From: Alphaproteobacteria bacterium PA4
Lineage (GTDB): Bacteria; Pseudomonadota; Alphaproteobacteria; Sphingomonadales; Sphingomonadaceae
Assembly (NCBI GenBank): GCA_002256005.1
Contig: NKIQ01000005.1
Location: 62,001 to 126,000, forward strand
Reading direction: 5' to 3'
Length of the DNA: 64,000 nucleotides
Part shown: piece after piece, positions 24,057 to 32,850 of the stretch
How the letters are laid out: each line of letters opens with the position of its first letter
How positions within the stretch are numbered: position 1 is the first letter of the stretch
Made by a program: the position numbers and the translations under genes
Notes under the pieces: model-generated
Seen by the model: only the letters and a program-made list of their open reading frames with translations
Database searches by the model: none
What the model was told of the DNA's origin: nothing

Positions 24057-24186
24057 AGCGTCTCCCCAAGGATCGATGCCGCTGATTGCGGCGATGACAC
24101 ACGGCTCTATCGGGCTGTGGCCTTGGGCGCTTCAAGAAAGCCTTTCTTGGGCATCGTCAATCGGGCCAGAACAGTCTGCCCACACA

Positions 24187-24204
24187 TGTTGCATCGATGC
24201 AACA
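24187..24204. promoter_or_regulatory. 18-base perfect palindrome upstream of the TonB receptor
   Basis: TGTTGCATCGATGCAACA is fully self-complementary, centred about 140 bases upstream of the TonB receptor start, in the gap behind the MATE gene. The form is that of an operator for a dimeric regulator such as a LacI- or GntR-type protein. No regulator gene is adjacent. Confidence 0.6.
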
Positions 24205-24226
24205 CAGCTCCGAGCATGATGGTCGG

Positions 24227-25579
24227 TCAGCGGGAGGGCGTGCTCCAGTCCGCGCGCCATACCGCCCATGCCGTGGCAGCGCCATAGGCGATCATGCCGA
24301 TGGCGATCAGCGCGAACACCGCAAATTCCGGTGCTGCCGTCCTGACCAGCACCAGCCCGCCGAGCGCCACGACCACCAGCCGCAGCGTGCCGGCCAGCAG
24401 CACGCCGCGCACCTGCCCCGCCCCCAAAGACGCGAAATAGAGGCAGAGACCAACACCATAGAGCGCATAGGTCGGCCCGACCCAACGGAAGTACAGCGTC
24501 GCCGCATCCCGTACTGCCGGGGCATGGGTGAACAGCCGCGTCCACAGATCCGGCCCGACAGCGAGCACCAGGCCGACACTGCCGAGCAGCAGCGCCGCCA
24601 CCGCCCCGGCAGTCCAGGCGACGCGGCGGGCGCGCGCCACCGCCTGGCCGCCCAGTGCCGTACCGACCATCGGCACCGAGGCCACGCCAACGGCAAAAGC
24701 GATCGGCACCATCAGGAACTCCAGCCGGGTGCCGATGCCATAGCCGGCCAGGGCATCCGGGCCGAATTCGGCGACCAGCCGCGTCAGGATCAGAACGGTC
24801 GCGATCGTCTGCAGCGGCGACAGGCACGCCGGCGCCCCGACCCGCAGGATGTCCGCGAACCGCGCACGCGCTAGCGGTGTTGTCGCCAGCCCCAGCGTCA
24901 CGCCCGCCTGCCCGCGCACCAGCCCGGCAAACAGCAACAGCGCGCCGACACTTGCCGCCACCAGTTGCCCGGCCGCGACGCCCGGCATCCCCAGTTGCGG
25001 AAACGGGCCAAGGCCCAGCCCCAGCGCGCCGCCGACCAAGACCTGGGTGATGGCGGTGCCGAGCAGCACCAGCGACGGCAGCTTCATGTTGCCCGCGCCG
25101 CGCAGCACCGCCGCCAGCACATTGAGCAGCCAGACGCTGATCGAGCCGAGAAAGGCCACCCGGGCAAAGGCAATCGCTTCAGCGAGCGCGGCCCCCTTGC
25201 CACCAAGCGCCGCCAGCAATGCCGGGCCGAATGTTTCCATGAGCAGCGACGATATCGCCCCGGCGCCGACGGCAATCCAGAAGGCGTGCACGGCAAGCGC
25301 GTCGGCTTTGGCACGATCCCCGGCCCCCAGCGCCCGGGCGATCGCCGCCGACACGCCGCTGCCTATGGCGCCGGCAGACAGCATGCCCTGCAGCATGATG
25401 ATAGGGAAGATCACCGCCATGCCGGCCAGCGCCGGCACCCCCAATCGTCCGACATAGGCGGTTTCGGCAATCGCTGCGACCGAGCCGGCCAGCATCGCAC
25501 CCATATTGGGCAGGGCCAGCCGCAACAGCGTCGGCAGGATCGGCGCTGTCAGCAGCGGACTGGCGGGAGTGGAGGCCAT
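24227..25579 (-). CDS. MATE-family efflux transporter
   Basis: Multidrug and toxic compound extrusion exporter of 450 residues, two bundles of six membrane helices. The N-terminal LPTLLRLALPNMGAMLAGSVAAIAETAYVGRLG and the paired ALAGMAVIFPIIMLQGMLSAGAIGSGVSAAIARALGAGD are typical. ATG 25579 is chosen because the family begins close to the first helix; the longer frame upstream would add about 36 unrelated residues. Substrate unknown (a cation or antibiotic drug in relatives). Confidence 0.88.
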   Translation of the reverse strand: MASTPASPLLTAPILPTLLRLALPNMGAMLAGSVAAIAETAYVGRLGVPALAGMAVIFPIIMLQGMLSAGAIGSGVSAAIARALGAGDRAKADALAVHAFWIAVGAGAISSLLMETFGPALLAALGGKGAALAEAIAFARVAFLGSISVWLLNVLAAVLRGAGNMKLPSLVLLGTAITQVLVGGALGLGLGPFPQLGMPGVAAGQLVAASVGALLLFAGLVRGQAGVTLGLATTPLARARFADILRVGAPACLSPLQTIATVLILTRLVAEFGPDALAGYGIGTRLEFLMVPIAFAVGVASVPMVGTALGGQAVARARRVAWTAGAVAALLLGSVGLVLAVGPDLWTRLFTHAPAVRDAATLYFRWVGPTYALYGVGLCLYFASLGAGQVRGVLLAGTLRLVVVALGGLVLVRTAAPEFAVFALIAIGMIAYGAATAWAVWRADWSTPSR

Positions 25580-25660
25580 TTGAGTGGTACTTGAACAGCT
25601 GAACGGCGCCGCCGCCAGCCCTTTCTTGTCGCAGGCCCGGCCGGCTGGCAAAAGGGCGCG

Positions 25661-26104
25661 ATGCCGAAGATCGATCCTGCCCAGCATCCCCTGCTGTCAC
25701 ATACCACCTACCTGCCGCCCTATCAGGCGGCGGTGGCCGGGCGCAGCTGGGTGGCGATCGGTACCGCCGGCGGTCTCAGCCAGTTCGGCGCCAATCTCGT
25801 CACCCTGGCACCCGGCGCCTGGAGCAGCCAGCGCCATTGGCACAGCGCCGAGGACGAGCTGGTGGTGATGCTGTCGGGCGAACTGGTATTGGTCGAGGAC
25901 GCCGGCGAGACGGTTCTGGGACCCGGCGATATCGCCACCTTTGCCGCCGCTGTGCCCGATGGCCATCATTTGCAGAACCGCTCGACCGCGCCCGCGACGT
26001 TTCTCGCCATCGGCACCGACCGGCCCGACGACGATCAATGCCATTACCCGGACATCGACCAATATTGGAGCCTTGCCACCGGCTATGTGCCGAAGCCGCG
26101 CTGA
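25661..26104 (+). CDS. Cupin-domain protein
   Basis: Single-domain cupin of 147 residues. The first cupin motif is GAWSSQRHWHSAEDELVVMLSGELVL (metal-ligand histidines and glutamate) and the second GDIATFAAAVPDGHHLQN. Members are often small isomerases or dioxygenases, or sensors of sugars and auxin-like compounds. The ATG follows AAAAGGG. Divergent from the MATE gene and convergent with the winged-helix gene; function cannot be assigned. Confidence 0.8.
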   Translation: MPKIDPAQHPLLSHTTYLPPYQAAVAGRSWVAIGTAGGLSQFGANLVTLAPGAWSSQRHWHSAEDELVVMLSGELVLVEDAGETVLGPGDIATFAAAVPDGHHLQNRSTAPATFLAIGTDRPDDDQCHYPDIDQYWSLATGYVPKPR

Positions 26105-26115
26105 CGGCGGCGGCT

Positions 26116-26625
26116 TCAGTCGGCGCCGGTCCCGGCGCGCTCGATCTCGATTAGGCCCAGCCGGATCATCAACTCTGCGGACGCGGCAACGTCATGGGCG
26201 AGTTCCGCCAGCAGCGCCATGGTTTCGGGGCGTTCCATCATGCCGGGCTTGTTGGCGATCATGCCGCGTGGGCCCATGCTGAGCCAGTCATTCGCATCCA
26301 GTTCAGCAACGATGCGGCGTACGGATTCGGGCGGCAGGTCCAGCGTCCGCGCGATGCCGCGCCGCGAAATGAAGCCGATGGCGCTGCGATCGAGGGGTGC
26401 AGTGCCCAACCAGTGCGGCGGCAGTCCGCTGCGCACCAGACGCTGGATGGTGGCAACGATGATCACCAGAAACACCAGCAATTTGTTGGCGCGCAGCCCG
26501 AGGTGGCGACCATAGGCATCATGCTGGCGCAGAAAGGAACTCGCCAGTCGATAGGCCGCTGGCCGCCCGACCGTCACGAAGCGTTCGGCGCGGACATGCA
26601 GGACGATGTTGCTGTCATCGATCAT
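26116..26625 (-). CDS. Winged-helix-like hypothetical protein
   Basis: Protein of 169 residues. An N-terminal helical/hydrophobic segment (NKLLVFLVIIVATIQRLV near 50-65) precedes a helix-turn-helix-like stretch (DRSAIGFISRRGIARTLDLPPESVRRIVAELDANDWLSMGPRGM, about 80-125) of the MarR/GntR type and a short helical end. The central LVFLVIIVATIQ could be a buried helix of a dimerisation core. It starts 18 bases after the peptidase gene on the same strand and is likely the last gene of that operon, perhaps its regulator. Confidence 0.65.
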   Translation of the reverse strand: MIDDSNIVLHVRAERFVTVGRPAAYRLASSFLRQHDAYGRHLGLRANKLLVFLVIIVATIQRLVRSGLPPHWLGTAPLDRSAIGFISRRGIARTLDLPPESVRRIVAELDANDWLSMGPRGMIANKPGMMERPETMALLAELAHDVAASAELMIRLGLIEIERAGTGAD

Positions 26626-26643
26626 GTCCGGCCTCGCTGCCTG

Positions 26644-27627
26644 TCAGTCCCGCGCCGCCAGCCAGGGCCGGAGCACGGCGAGAAAACCCGCCGGATTGTC
26701 GTTGAACACCGAATGGGCGGCATCGGGGATCATCGCGAAATCGGCGCCACCCGGTACGGTGCGTGCGAAACCGGCGACCGTTGCCGGTCGTGCCTCGTCA
26801 TGTGCGCCGGCGACAAGCAATGTGCGCCGGGGATCAAGCTTCGCCAGCAGTGGTCGCCCATCATAATCCCGCAGCGTGCCGGACGCGGTGAATTCGGCGC
26901 GGCCCCACATCGCATTGTAGATCGCGTCGCTATGGCTGCGCGGCAGCGCGGCGCGATAGGCGGCGATCGCGGGCGGTACGTCCGCCATGCGGACGTGCCG
27001 GGCGTAAAAGGCTTCGGTCGCGGCATCGCATTCCGCCTGGGGCACCACGCCCGGCGTGTCGCAGCGATCAAGCCGGTCGCGGATCTCCGGCGGCATCGCA
27101 TCCTTCAGCGCCCGGGCGTCCTGCAACCAGATCTGCGTCGCCACCAGCGGTGACTGCAGCACCAGCCCGGCGAGTGCTGCCGGCTGCCGCGCAGCATATT
27201 CGAGCGCGACCGTGCCGCCCCAGCTGGCGCCAAGCACATGCCAGCGCGGAATGGCGAGCGCGGCGCGGATGGCCTCCAGCTCCTCGACAAAGCGCGGCAC
27301 CTGCCAGTTCGCCGGATCATCGGGCGTATCGGACCGGCCGGAATCGAGCTGGTCATAAAGGATGATGGCGCGCTCCCCGGCCATGGCGGTGGCGTTGAGG
27401 AAATACCAATGCGCACTGCCCGGCCCGCCATGCAACAGAACCAGCGGTGGCCGCGGCCCGGCGAGGTCGCCGTTGATGCGGACATAGGCACGACCGCCGG
27501 GCACCCGCACCATCAATTCGCGATCGGGCTTGATGAAAACGCCCGGCAACACTTCGCCGACCCGGGCCAGCGCTGGCGCCGTCGCCAGCCCGGCCAGACC
27601 TGCCACGGCGGCGCGCCGGCTCATCAT
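26644..27627 (-). CDS. Exported proline-iminopeptidase-like alpha/beta hydrolase
   Basis: Serine peptidase-like hydrolase of 327 residues (S33 family). A signal peptide with a double arginine (MMSRRAAVAGLAGLATAPALA) suggests export. The oxyanion motif LLHGGPGS, the nucleophile GASWGG, and later D in AGAHDEARPA and H in PDAAHSVFND give a complete triad. Proline iminopeptidases remove N-terminal proline from peptides. Start ATG overlaps the DUF6285-like gene stop by ATGA. Confidence 0.88.
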   Translation of the reverse strand: MMSRRAAVAGLAGLATAPALARVGEVLPGVFIKPDRELMVRVPGGRAYVRINGDLAGPRPPLVLLHGGPGSAHWYFLNATAMAGERAIILYDQLDSGRSDTPDDPANWQVPRFVEELEAIRAALAIPRWHVLGASWGGTVALEYAARQPAALAGLVLQSPLVATQIWLQDARALKDAMPPEIRDRLDRCDTPGVVPQAECDAATEAFYARHVRMADVPPAIAAYRAALPRSHSDAIYNAMWGRAEFTASGTLRDYDGRPLLAKLDPRRTLLVAGAHDEARPATVAGFARTVPGGADFAMIPDAAHSVFNDNPAGFLAVLRPWLAARD

Positions 27628-27986
27628 GCCGCCGTCAGGCGCTGGAAGGTCGGGTAACGGGGATTGTCGACCGCCAGCCGCGCCAGCGTCGCCGCCGTCA
27701 GCGCTTCGAGCAGCCCCGGGGTTTCCGGCGTCAGCTGCCCGGTGCGCAGCCGCCCGCAGAGTTCGGCACGCAGGCCATCGACGCCGGCCGCGTGGCCGAG
27801 AAAGTCGCCCAGCGCCGCGCGTTCGGCCACCGCCGGCTGCTGCGCCAGTTCGCGCGCGACAATGGCCAGCGCATTGGCGGCAACCTTGGCATGAAAGGCC
27901 TGGCGGCCGGACAGCTGCCCTTCGATCTCGCCGATAAAGCCGGCCACCGCCTCGACGAGCGCCTGGGCGCTGATCTGTTCGCTCAT
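27624..27986 (-). CDS. DUF6285-like small protein
   Basis: Small protein of 120 residues, mostly helical, no signal peptide. The sequence resembles DUF6285 proteins, which are usually encoded next to acyl-CoA dehydrogenase or to a phosphotransferase, as here. ATG 27986 overlaps the phosphotransferase stop (ATGA), so the two are translationally coupled. The biochemical function is not established. Confidence 0.7.
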   Translation of the reverse strand: MSEQISAQALVEAVAGFIGEIEGQLSGRQAFHAKVAANALAIVARELAQQPAVAERAALGDFLGHAAGVDGLRAELCGRLRTGQLTPETPGLLEALTAATLARLAVDNPRYPTFQRLTAA

Positions 27987-28966
27987 CAAATGTCTCCGAA
28001 ACGGATGAGGTGGAGAAGATCGGCCTCGACCTCCGTCACCCGGCGGCCGATGGCGGCGCGCTCCACCGATTTCACCCGGCCGCTGACATGGTCATGGCCC
28101 AGTTGCAGGCATGACAGGCCCCAGCGCAGCGTGCCCCACACCTCCCAGAGATGGGCGCGGTGGCGATCGATGCGGGCACCACCGGCAGCGGCATAGGCAT
28201 CGTACAGCGCCTCGCGCTCGCCGAAGCCGCCGACCGGTTTTTGCCAGACTCCGAAGCGCCAGGCGTTGGCGCACAGCCAGCCGAGGTCCTCCGCCCCCTC
28301 CCCCAGATGCGCCAATTCCCAATCGAGCACGGCGGCCAGGCCGTGTTCATCGACGATGAAATTGCCGCTGCGAAAATCGCCATGGACGATGGCCGCCGGC
28401 GCGGCGTCGCCACAACGCTCCGCCGCCCAGGCAAAGGCCAGGTCGAACACCGGCACATTGACGCCGAAGCTGCGATAATGATCGAACATCCGCGCCAGCG
28501 CCGCATCGGTGCGGCCCGAGGGCAGCGCCAGCCCGGCGACATCGGCAAGCGGAATCGCGTGCAACCGCGCCAGCACCGCCGCGCATTGCCCGGTCATCGC
28601 TGCGCGCGCGGCCTCATATTGCGGCTGCTTCAGCCATTTCGGCGCCAGCGCCTCACCGGCAATGCGCGCCATGATGAAGCCTTCGCCCAGGCCATCGCCC
28701 GGTGCCAGCACTGCCACCACCGCCGCCACCGGAATACCATGCCGCCCAGCCAGCATCTGGAGCGCCGCCTGATCACCCTTGGGCAAGGCGCCGGCCGTCA
28801 CCGTGCCGGCGGCGGCGCATTGCAGGATCAGCGGCCAGGCCTCGCCATCACGCACAGCATCGACGGCGTAGGTAGCGGACGCCGCGCCGCCCGACAGCGC
28901 GGTCACCGCGCCGACACGGGCGACATGGCCGGCGCGCGCCAGCACCGCGGCTATGGCATCATTCAT
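27986..28966 (-). CDS. Aminoglycoside-phosphotransferase-fold kinase (ACAD10/11-like)
   Basis: Phosphotransferase of 326 residues. The catalytic loop VHGDFRSGNFIV and the metal motif VLDWELAHLG are intact. The ACAD10-like branch phosphorylates hydroxyl groups of acyl chains in fatty-acid breakdown; this is the more likely role than antibiotic resistance given the DUF6285-like neighbour. ATG 28966 is chosen: the longer start runs over the GNAT gene. Its start overlaps the end of the GNAT gene by eight bases. Confidence 0.83.
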   Translation of the reverse strand: MNDAIAAVLARAGHVARVGAVTALSGGAASATYAVDAVRDGEAWPLILQCAAAGTVTAGALPKGDQAALQMLAGRHGIPVAAVVAVLAPGDGLGEGFIMARIAGEALAPKWLKQPQYEAARAAMTGQCAAVLARLHAIPLADVAGLALPSGRTDAALARMFDHYRSFGVNVPVFDLAFAWAAERCGDAAPAAIVHGDFRSGNFIVDEHGLAAVLDWELAHLGEGAEDLGWLCANAWRFGVWQKPVGGFGEREALYDAYAAAGGARIDRHRAHLWEVWGTLRWGLSCLQLGHDHVSGRVKSVERAAIGRRVTEVEADLLHLIRFGDI

Positions 28967-29477
28967 CGGCAAGCCGGGCATAGGCGAGTTCGTCGAACCA
29001 TTGATCACCATCCTGCCAGCTTTTGACAAAGCGGCCCTCTAGCCGAAATCCGAGGGTGGCGAGCAGCCGCTGCGCTGCGATGTTGCGCGCATCGGTCAGC
29101 GCCGTCACCCGGGTGCGACCGCTGGCGAACAACGCTGCCACCATGGCGCCGGCAGCTTCGCTGGCCAGGCCCTGCTGCCGAAACACCGGATCGAGCGCGA
29201 ATCCGAGCTCGGCCTGGCGCGCACGCGGCGTATCGAAATTGACACCCAGATCGCCGATGAACCGTTCGTCGCTGCGGCGCAGGATGGCAAACTGGCCCCA
29301 GCCTTCCGCATCGACGGTGCTGCGTGTCACCATGGCCGCAACCAGCGCCCGGCTCTCGTCGAGGCTGCGGCTCTGCGGATCGAAGGGCATCTGGCCGCGC
29401 ACGCCGTGATAGGCATCGGCATCGGCCAACCGCATCGGGCGCACGACCAGGCGGGGGGTTGTCAGAATCCAGTCCAT
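28959..29477 (-). CDS. GNAT-family N-acetyltransferase (RimJ/RimL-like)
   Basis: Acetyltransferase of 172 residues. It starts DWILTTPRLVVRPMRLADADAYH, a RimJ/RimL-type beginning, and has the acetyl-CoA loop FRQQGLASEAAGAMVAALF and the ending AQRLLATLGFRLEGRFVKSW. It may modify ribosomal proteins or small amines. ATG 29477 is chosen; upstream reading frame is not family-like. It heads the five-gene operon with the phosphotransferase, DUF6285-like, peptidase and winged-helix genes. Confidence 0.85.
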   Translation of the reverse strand: MDWILTTPRLVVRPMRLADADAYHGVRGQMPFDPQSRSLDESRALVAAMVTRSTVDAEGWGQFAILRRSDERFIGDLGVNFDTPRARQAELGFALDPVFRQQGLASEAAGAMVAALFASGRTRVTALTDARNIAAQRLLATLGFRLEGRFVKSWQDGDQWFDELAYARLADE

Positions 29478-29648
29478 GCCCCGCCTATCGGCCTGCCCCA
29501 GCGGCACGGCAACTGTGACATCCAAGTCGCAGTGTCGGCAAGACCGCTGCAAATTGTTTCTACAATATTGTCTGGCGCACGAAAGCGTGCGAGTGCTGGC
29601 GGTGTTGCGGTGTTGACGCTTTGTGCAATATCCGCATCCCACAACCGA

Positions 29649-29664
29649 TCGCAGTGCACTGCGA
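29649..29664. promoter_or_regulatory. 16-base palindrome upstream of TonB receptor
   Basis: TCGCAGTGCACTGCGA is perfectly self-complementary and lies 38 bases before the ATG of the receptor gene, so it would be in the untranslated leader or promoter. It may be an operator. The shared core TGCAGTGCA/GTGCACTG also resembles the 15-base inverted repeat at 36216. Confidence 0.45.
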
Positions 29665-29701
29665 CCCGATCAGACCTCAGACTTGGGAAGGATTTCCAGC
29701 A

Positions 29702-32215
29702 ATGACGACCGACACCTCCGCCTTCAAGGCGGCGCTGCTTGCTTCTATCGCCTGTGCAGGCCTCGTCACCCCGATGGCCGCTTTCGCCCAGACGGCTGCC
29801 GCCGCTGCGGCCAGCACCGACGAAAATGATGAAAGCAACATCATCATCATCACCGCCTCCAAGCGGTCGGCCACATTGCAGGATACGCCGATTTCGGTGG
29901 CCGTGACCGGTCGCGCCCAGATCGAGGAATCGCAGATTCGCGACCTCAAGGATCTGCAGACCCTGGTCCCCTCGCTGCGCGTCAACCAGCTGCAAAGCTC
30001 GGCCAATACCAATTTCATCATCCGCGGCTTCGGCAACGGCGCCAACAATGCTGGTATCGAACCGTCGGTCGGCGTGTTCATCGATGGCGTCTATCGCTCG
30101 CGCTCCGCGGCCCAGATCGGCGATCTGCCCAACCTTGAGCGCGTCGAAGTGCTGCGCGGCCCGCAGTCGACCCTGTTCGGCAAGAACGCTTCGGCCGGCA
30201 TCATCTCGATCGTCACCTCGGAACCGAAATTCGATTTCGGTGGCAATGCCGAAGTCAGCTACGGCAACTACAACGCCATCATCGTCAAGGGCGGCGTCAC
30301 CGGCGGCCTGACCGACAAGATCGCCGTCAGCCTCGATGGCAATTACAACAAGCGCGACGGCTATGGCTTCGACGTCGGCCTCAACCAGAAGGTCAACGAA
30401 CGCAATCGCTGGGGCGTGCGCGGCTCGCTGCTGTTCAAGGCATCGGAAGACTTCAAGGTCCGCCTGATCGCCGACTATGACAAGATCGACGAGAATTGCT
30501 GCCTCACCGCCAACATCGTCGATGGTCCGACCGGCAACGCCGTGCGCGCCGTCGGTGGCCGCGTCATCAGCAACCAGCCCTTCGCCTATGTTTCGGCCAG
30601 CAACATTCCGTCGAGCAACAAGATCGCCAACTACGGCATCTCGGGCCAGATCGACTGGAACCTGTCGGACACGCTGGCGCTGACCAGCATCACCGCCTAT
30701 CGCCGTGTCGATTCCGACACCAACCAGGATTCGGATTTCACCAGCGCCGATCTGATCGGCAACAATGAAAACCACACCAACATCAAGACGTTCACCCAGG
30801 AACTGCGCCTGGCCTCGACCTTTGATGGCCCGGTCAACTTCCTGCTCGGTGGCTTCTACTTCAACGAAAAGATCGACATCGATTCCAACCTGACCTTCGG
30901 GAAGGATTTCAAGAATTACGCCAATGCACTGAGCGGCGGCGCCTATTCGTCGCTGGAACCGACGCTGCGCGCCCTGCTGCCCGGCACGCCGGCCGGCACG
31001 TTCGGCGCCCAGGGCCAGGGCGTGTTCGAAAAGTACAACTACAAGAACGAAGCCTATTCGATCTTCGGCCAGGTCGATTTCGAACCGGTCGAGGGCCTGA
31101 CCCTGACCGCCGGTGGTAACTACACGCATGACAAGAAGGCGGTTACCGCCAATGTCGTGTCCACCGACGTCTTCTCCGGCCTCGATCTGGTGCTGGCCGG
31201 CGTCCGCGCCGGTGTGCCGGCAACGGTGGCCAACACCTCGGCCAATCCGTTCCTCGGCCTGCGCGGCTTGCAGTTCCTGCCGCCGTTCCTCAACTTCCCG
31301 AACTCGGTGGAAGACGGCAAGACCAACGACAGCAAGTTCACCTATACGCTGCGCGCCGCGTACAAGTTCAGCGACAGCCTGAGCACCTATGCGACCTACG
31401 CCACGGGCTTCAAGGCCTCGTCGTTCAACCTGTCGCGCGACAGCCGTCCGACCTCGGCGAACTTCATCCCCGGTTCGCCGGCGCAGGTGCCGGCACCGGC
31501 GCCGTCGGCGATCCGCTCCGCGGGCCTTGCCGTCACCAACCTGACCACCGGCACCCGCTTTGCCGATCCGGAAAATGCCACCGTCTATGAAGTCGGCATG
31601 AAGGGTCAGTTCGACGGCTTCAGCTTCAACCTCGCCTTGTTCAAGCAGTCGCTGAAGGGCTTCCAGGGCAACATCTTCACCGGCACCGGCTTCGTGCTCG
31701 GCAACGCTGAAAAGCAGTCGACGACGGGTATCGAACTCGACGCGCTGATGTCGCCGATCAAGAACCTGACCATCACGACGAACTTCACCTACCTCAATCC
31801 GAAGTTCGATTCGTTCACCGGCGGTACGGCGCTGCAACCCGGCAGCTTCGCCACGGTTCCGACCAACCTGACCGGCCAGCGTCCGGCGGGTATCCCGGAA
31901 TTCTCCTACACTCTGGGTGCTACCTATTCGGCCAAGCTGAACGACACGATGAAGGCGACCTTCCACGTCGATTACTTCGGGTCCAGCCCGGTGCTGATCG
32001 CCCAGGGCCTCAACTACAAGCGTGAGGAACAGTCGCTCAACGCCTCGATCACGCTGGCCGTGACGCAGGGTCTGGAAGTGTCGATCTGGGGTCGTAACCT
32101 CGCCGACTCGCAGTATATCACCACCCTGTTCCCGGGTGTTGCCCAGTCCGGCTCGCTGCAGGGCTATCCCAGCCAGCCGCGCACCTATGGCGGTCTGGTC
32201 CGTTATCGCTTCTGA
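29702..32215 (+). CDS. TonB-dependent receptor next to pnuC
   Basis: Outer-membrane receptor of 837 residues with signal peptide (to AFAQ near 29), a TonB-box-like SNIIIITASKRSATLQDTPISV, plug with NFIIRGFGNGANNAGIEPSVG and EVLRGPQSTLFGKNASAG, and a barrel ending in GGLVRYRF. ATG 29702 is chosen because GGAAGGA is placed right and a signal peptide follows. Just downstream are pnuC and a NadR-like kinase, suggesting import of a nicotinamide-type or thiamine-type vitamin; a strong terminator between them means expression is at least partly separate. Confidence 0.9.
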   Translation: MTTDTSAFKAALLASIACAGLVTPMAAFAQTAAAAAASTDENDESNIIIITASKRSATLQDTPISVAVTGRAQIEESQIRDLKDLQTLVPSLRVNQLQSSANTNFIIRGFGNGANNAGIEPSVGVFIDGVYRSRSAAQIGDLPNLERVEVLRGPQSTLFGKNASAGIISIVTSEPKFDFGGNAEVSYGNYNAIIVKGGVTGGLTDKIAVSLDGNYNKRDGYGFDVGLNQKVNERNRWGVRGSLLFKASEDFKVRLIADYDKIDENCCLTANIVDGPTGNAVRAVGGRVISNQPFAYVSASNIPSSNKIANYGISGQIDWNLSDTLALTSITAYRRVDSDTNQDSDFTSADLIGNNENHTNIKTFTQELRLASTFDGPVNFLLGGFYFNEKIDIDSNLTFGKDFKNYANALSGGAYSSLEPTLRALLPGTPAGTFGAQGQGVFEKYNYKNEAYSIFGQVDFEPVEGLTLTAGGNYTHDKKAVTANVVSTDVFSGLDLVLAGVRAGVPATVANTSANPFLGLRGLQFLPPFLNFPNSVEDGKTNDSKFTYTLRAAYKFSDSLSTYATYATGFKASSFNLSRDSRPTSANFIPGSPAQVPAPAPSAIRSAGLAVTNLTTGTRFADPENATVYEVGMKGQFDGFSFNLALFKQSLKGFQGNIFTGTGFVLGNAEKQSTTGIELDALMSPIKNLTITTNFTYLNPKFDSFTGGTALQPGSFATVPTNLTGQRPAGIPEFSYTLGATYSAKLNDTMKATFHVDYFGSSPVLIAQGLNYKREEQSLNASITLAVTQGLEVSIWGRNLADSQYITTLFPGVAQSGSLQGYPSQPRTYGGLVRYRF

Positions 32216-32223
32216 TCGCATTG

Positions 32224-32259
32224 CCCCCCCGTGCCCTTCCGGCACGGGGGGATTTTTTT
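32224..32259 (+). terminator. Rho-independent terminator after the TonB receptor
   Basis: CCCCCCGTGCC-CTTCC-GGCACGGGGGG is followed by A and seven T. It is a textbook terminator, starting nine bases after the stop. It separates the receptor from pnuC. Confidence 0.92.
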
Positions 32260-32295
32260 GCCCTGAATCCGTCTGTCTGAATTGGTTGCCGGCGC

Positions 32296-32850
32296 ATGTC
32301 TCCGCTTGAATGGCTTGCTGCCGGCTTTGGCCTGGTCAACATCATCCTGATCGCCCGGCGCAGTGCCTGGAACTATCCGTTCGGCGTTGTCATGGTCTGT
32401 CTCTATGCCATCGTGTTTTTTCAGGCGCGGCTCTACAGTGCCGCCGGTCTGCAGATTTTCTTTCTGGCGGCGCAGCTTTACGGCTGGTGGTATTGGCGCC
32501 ACTCGGCAACGGGCGACGGACCTGTGCCGGTGGCACCACTATCGACCGGCGGGCTGAAGCTTGCCATCAGTGCCGGCATGCTCGGCACACTGCTGCTTGG
32601 TTTGTTGATGGTTCGCTTCACCGATGCGGCGGCACCATGGTGGGATGCCGGCAATGCGGCCTGGTCGATGGTCGCCCAGATCCTGACCGATCGACGTCAC
32701 GCCGAAAGCTGGCCGCTATGGATTGCGGTCAATCTGCTTTCGGTGTGGCTGTATGCTGGGCAGGGTCTGCTTGTCACGGCCGGCCTTTATGCCCTATTCC
32801 TCTGTGTAGCCGCCTGGGGATGGGACCAGTGGCGAAGGGCTTCGAAATGA
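32296..32850 (+). CDS. pnuC: PnuC-family vitamin transporter
   Basis: Inner-membrane transporter of 184 residues, seven predicted helices. The PnuC signatures NYPFGVVMVCLYAIVFFQARLYSAAGLQIFFLAAQLYGWWYW and the later LTDRRHAESWPLWIAVNLLSVWLYAGQGLLVTAGLYALFL are clear. PnuC proteins facilitate diffusion of nicotinamide riboside or thiamine, trapped by an intracellular kinase. The next gene encodes such a kinase and starts inside the pnuC stop codon (ATGA). Confidence 0.9.
   Translation: MSPLEWLAAGFGLVNIILIARRSAWNYPFGVVMVCLYAIVFFQARLYSAAGLQIFFLAAQLYGWWYWRHSATGDGPVPVAPLSTGGLKLAISAGMLGTLLLGLLMVRFTDAAAPWWDAGNAAWSMVAQILTDRRHAESWPLWIAVNLLSVWLYAGQGLLVTAGLYALFLCVAAWGWDQWRRASK

Noticed and set aside
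29462..32245. A 927-codon reverse frame across the TonB receptor
   Set aside because: Antisense to a receptor with clear signal, plug and barrel; composition is typical of a shadow frame.
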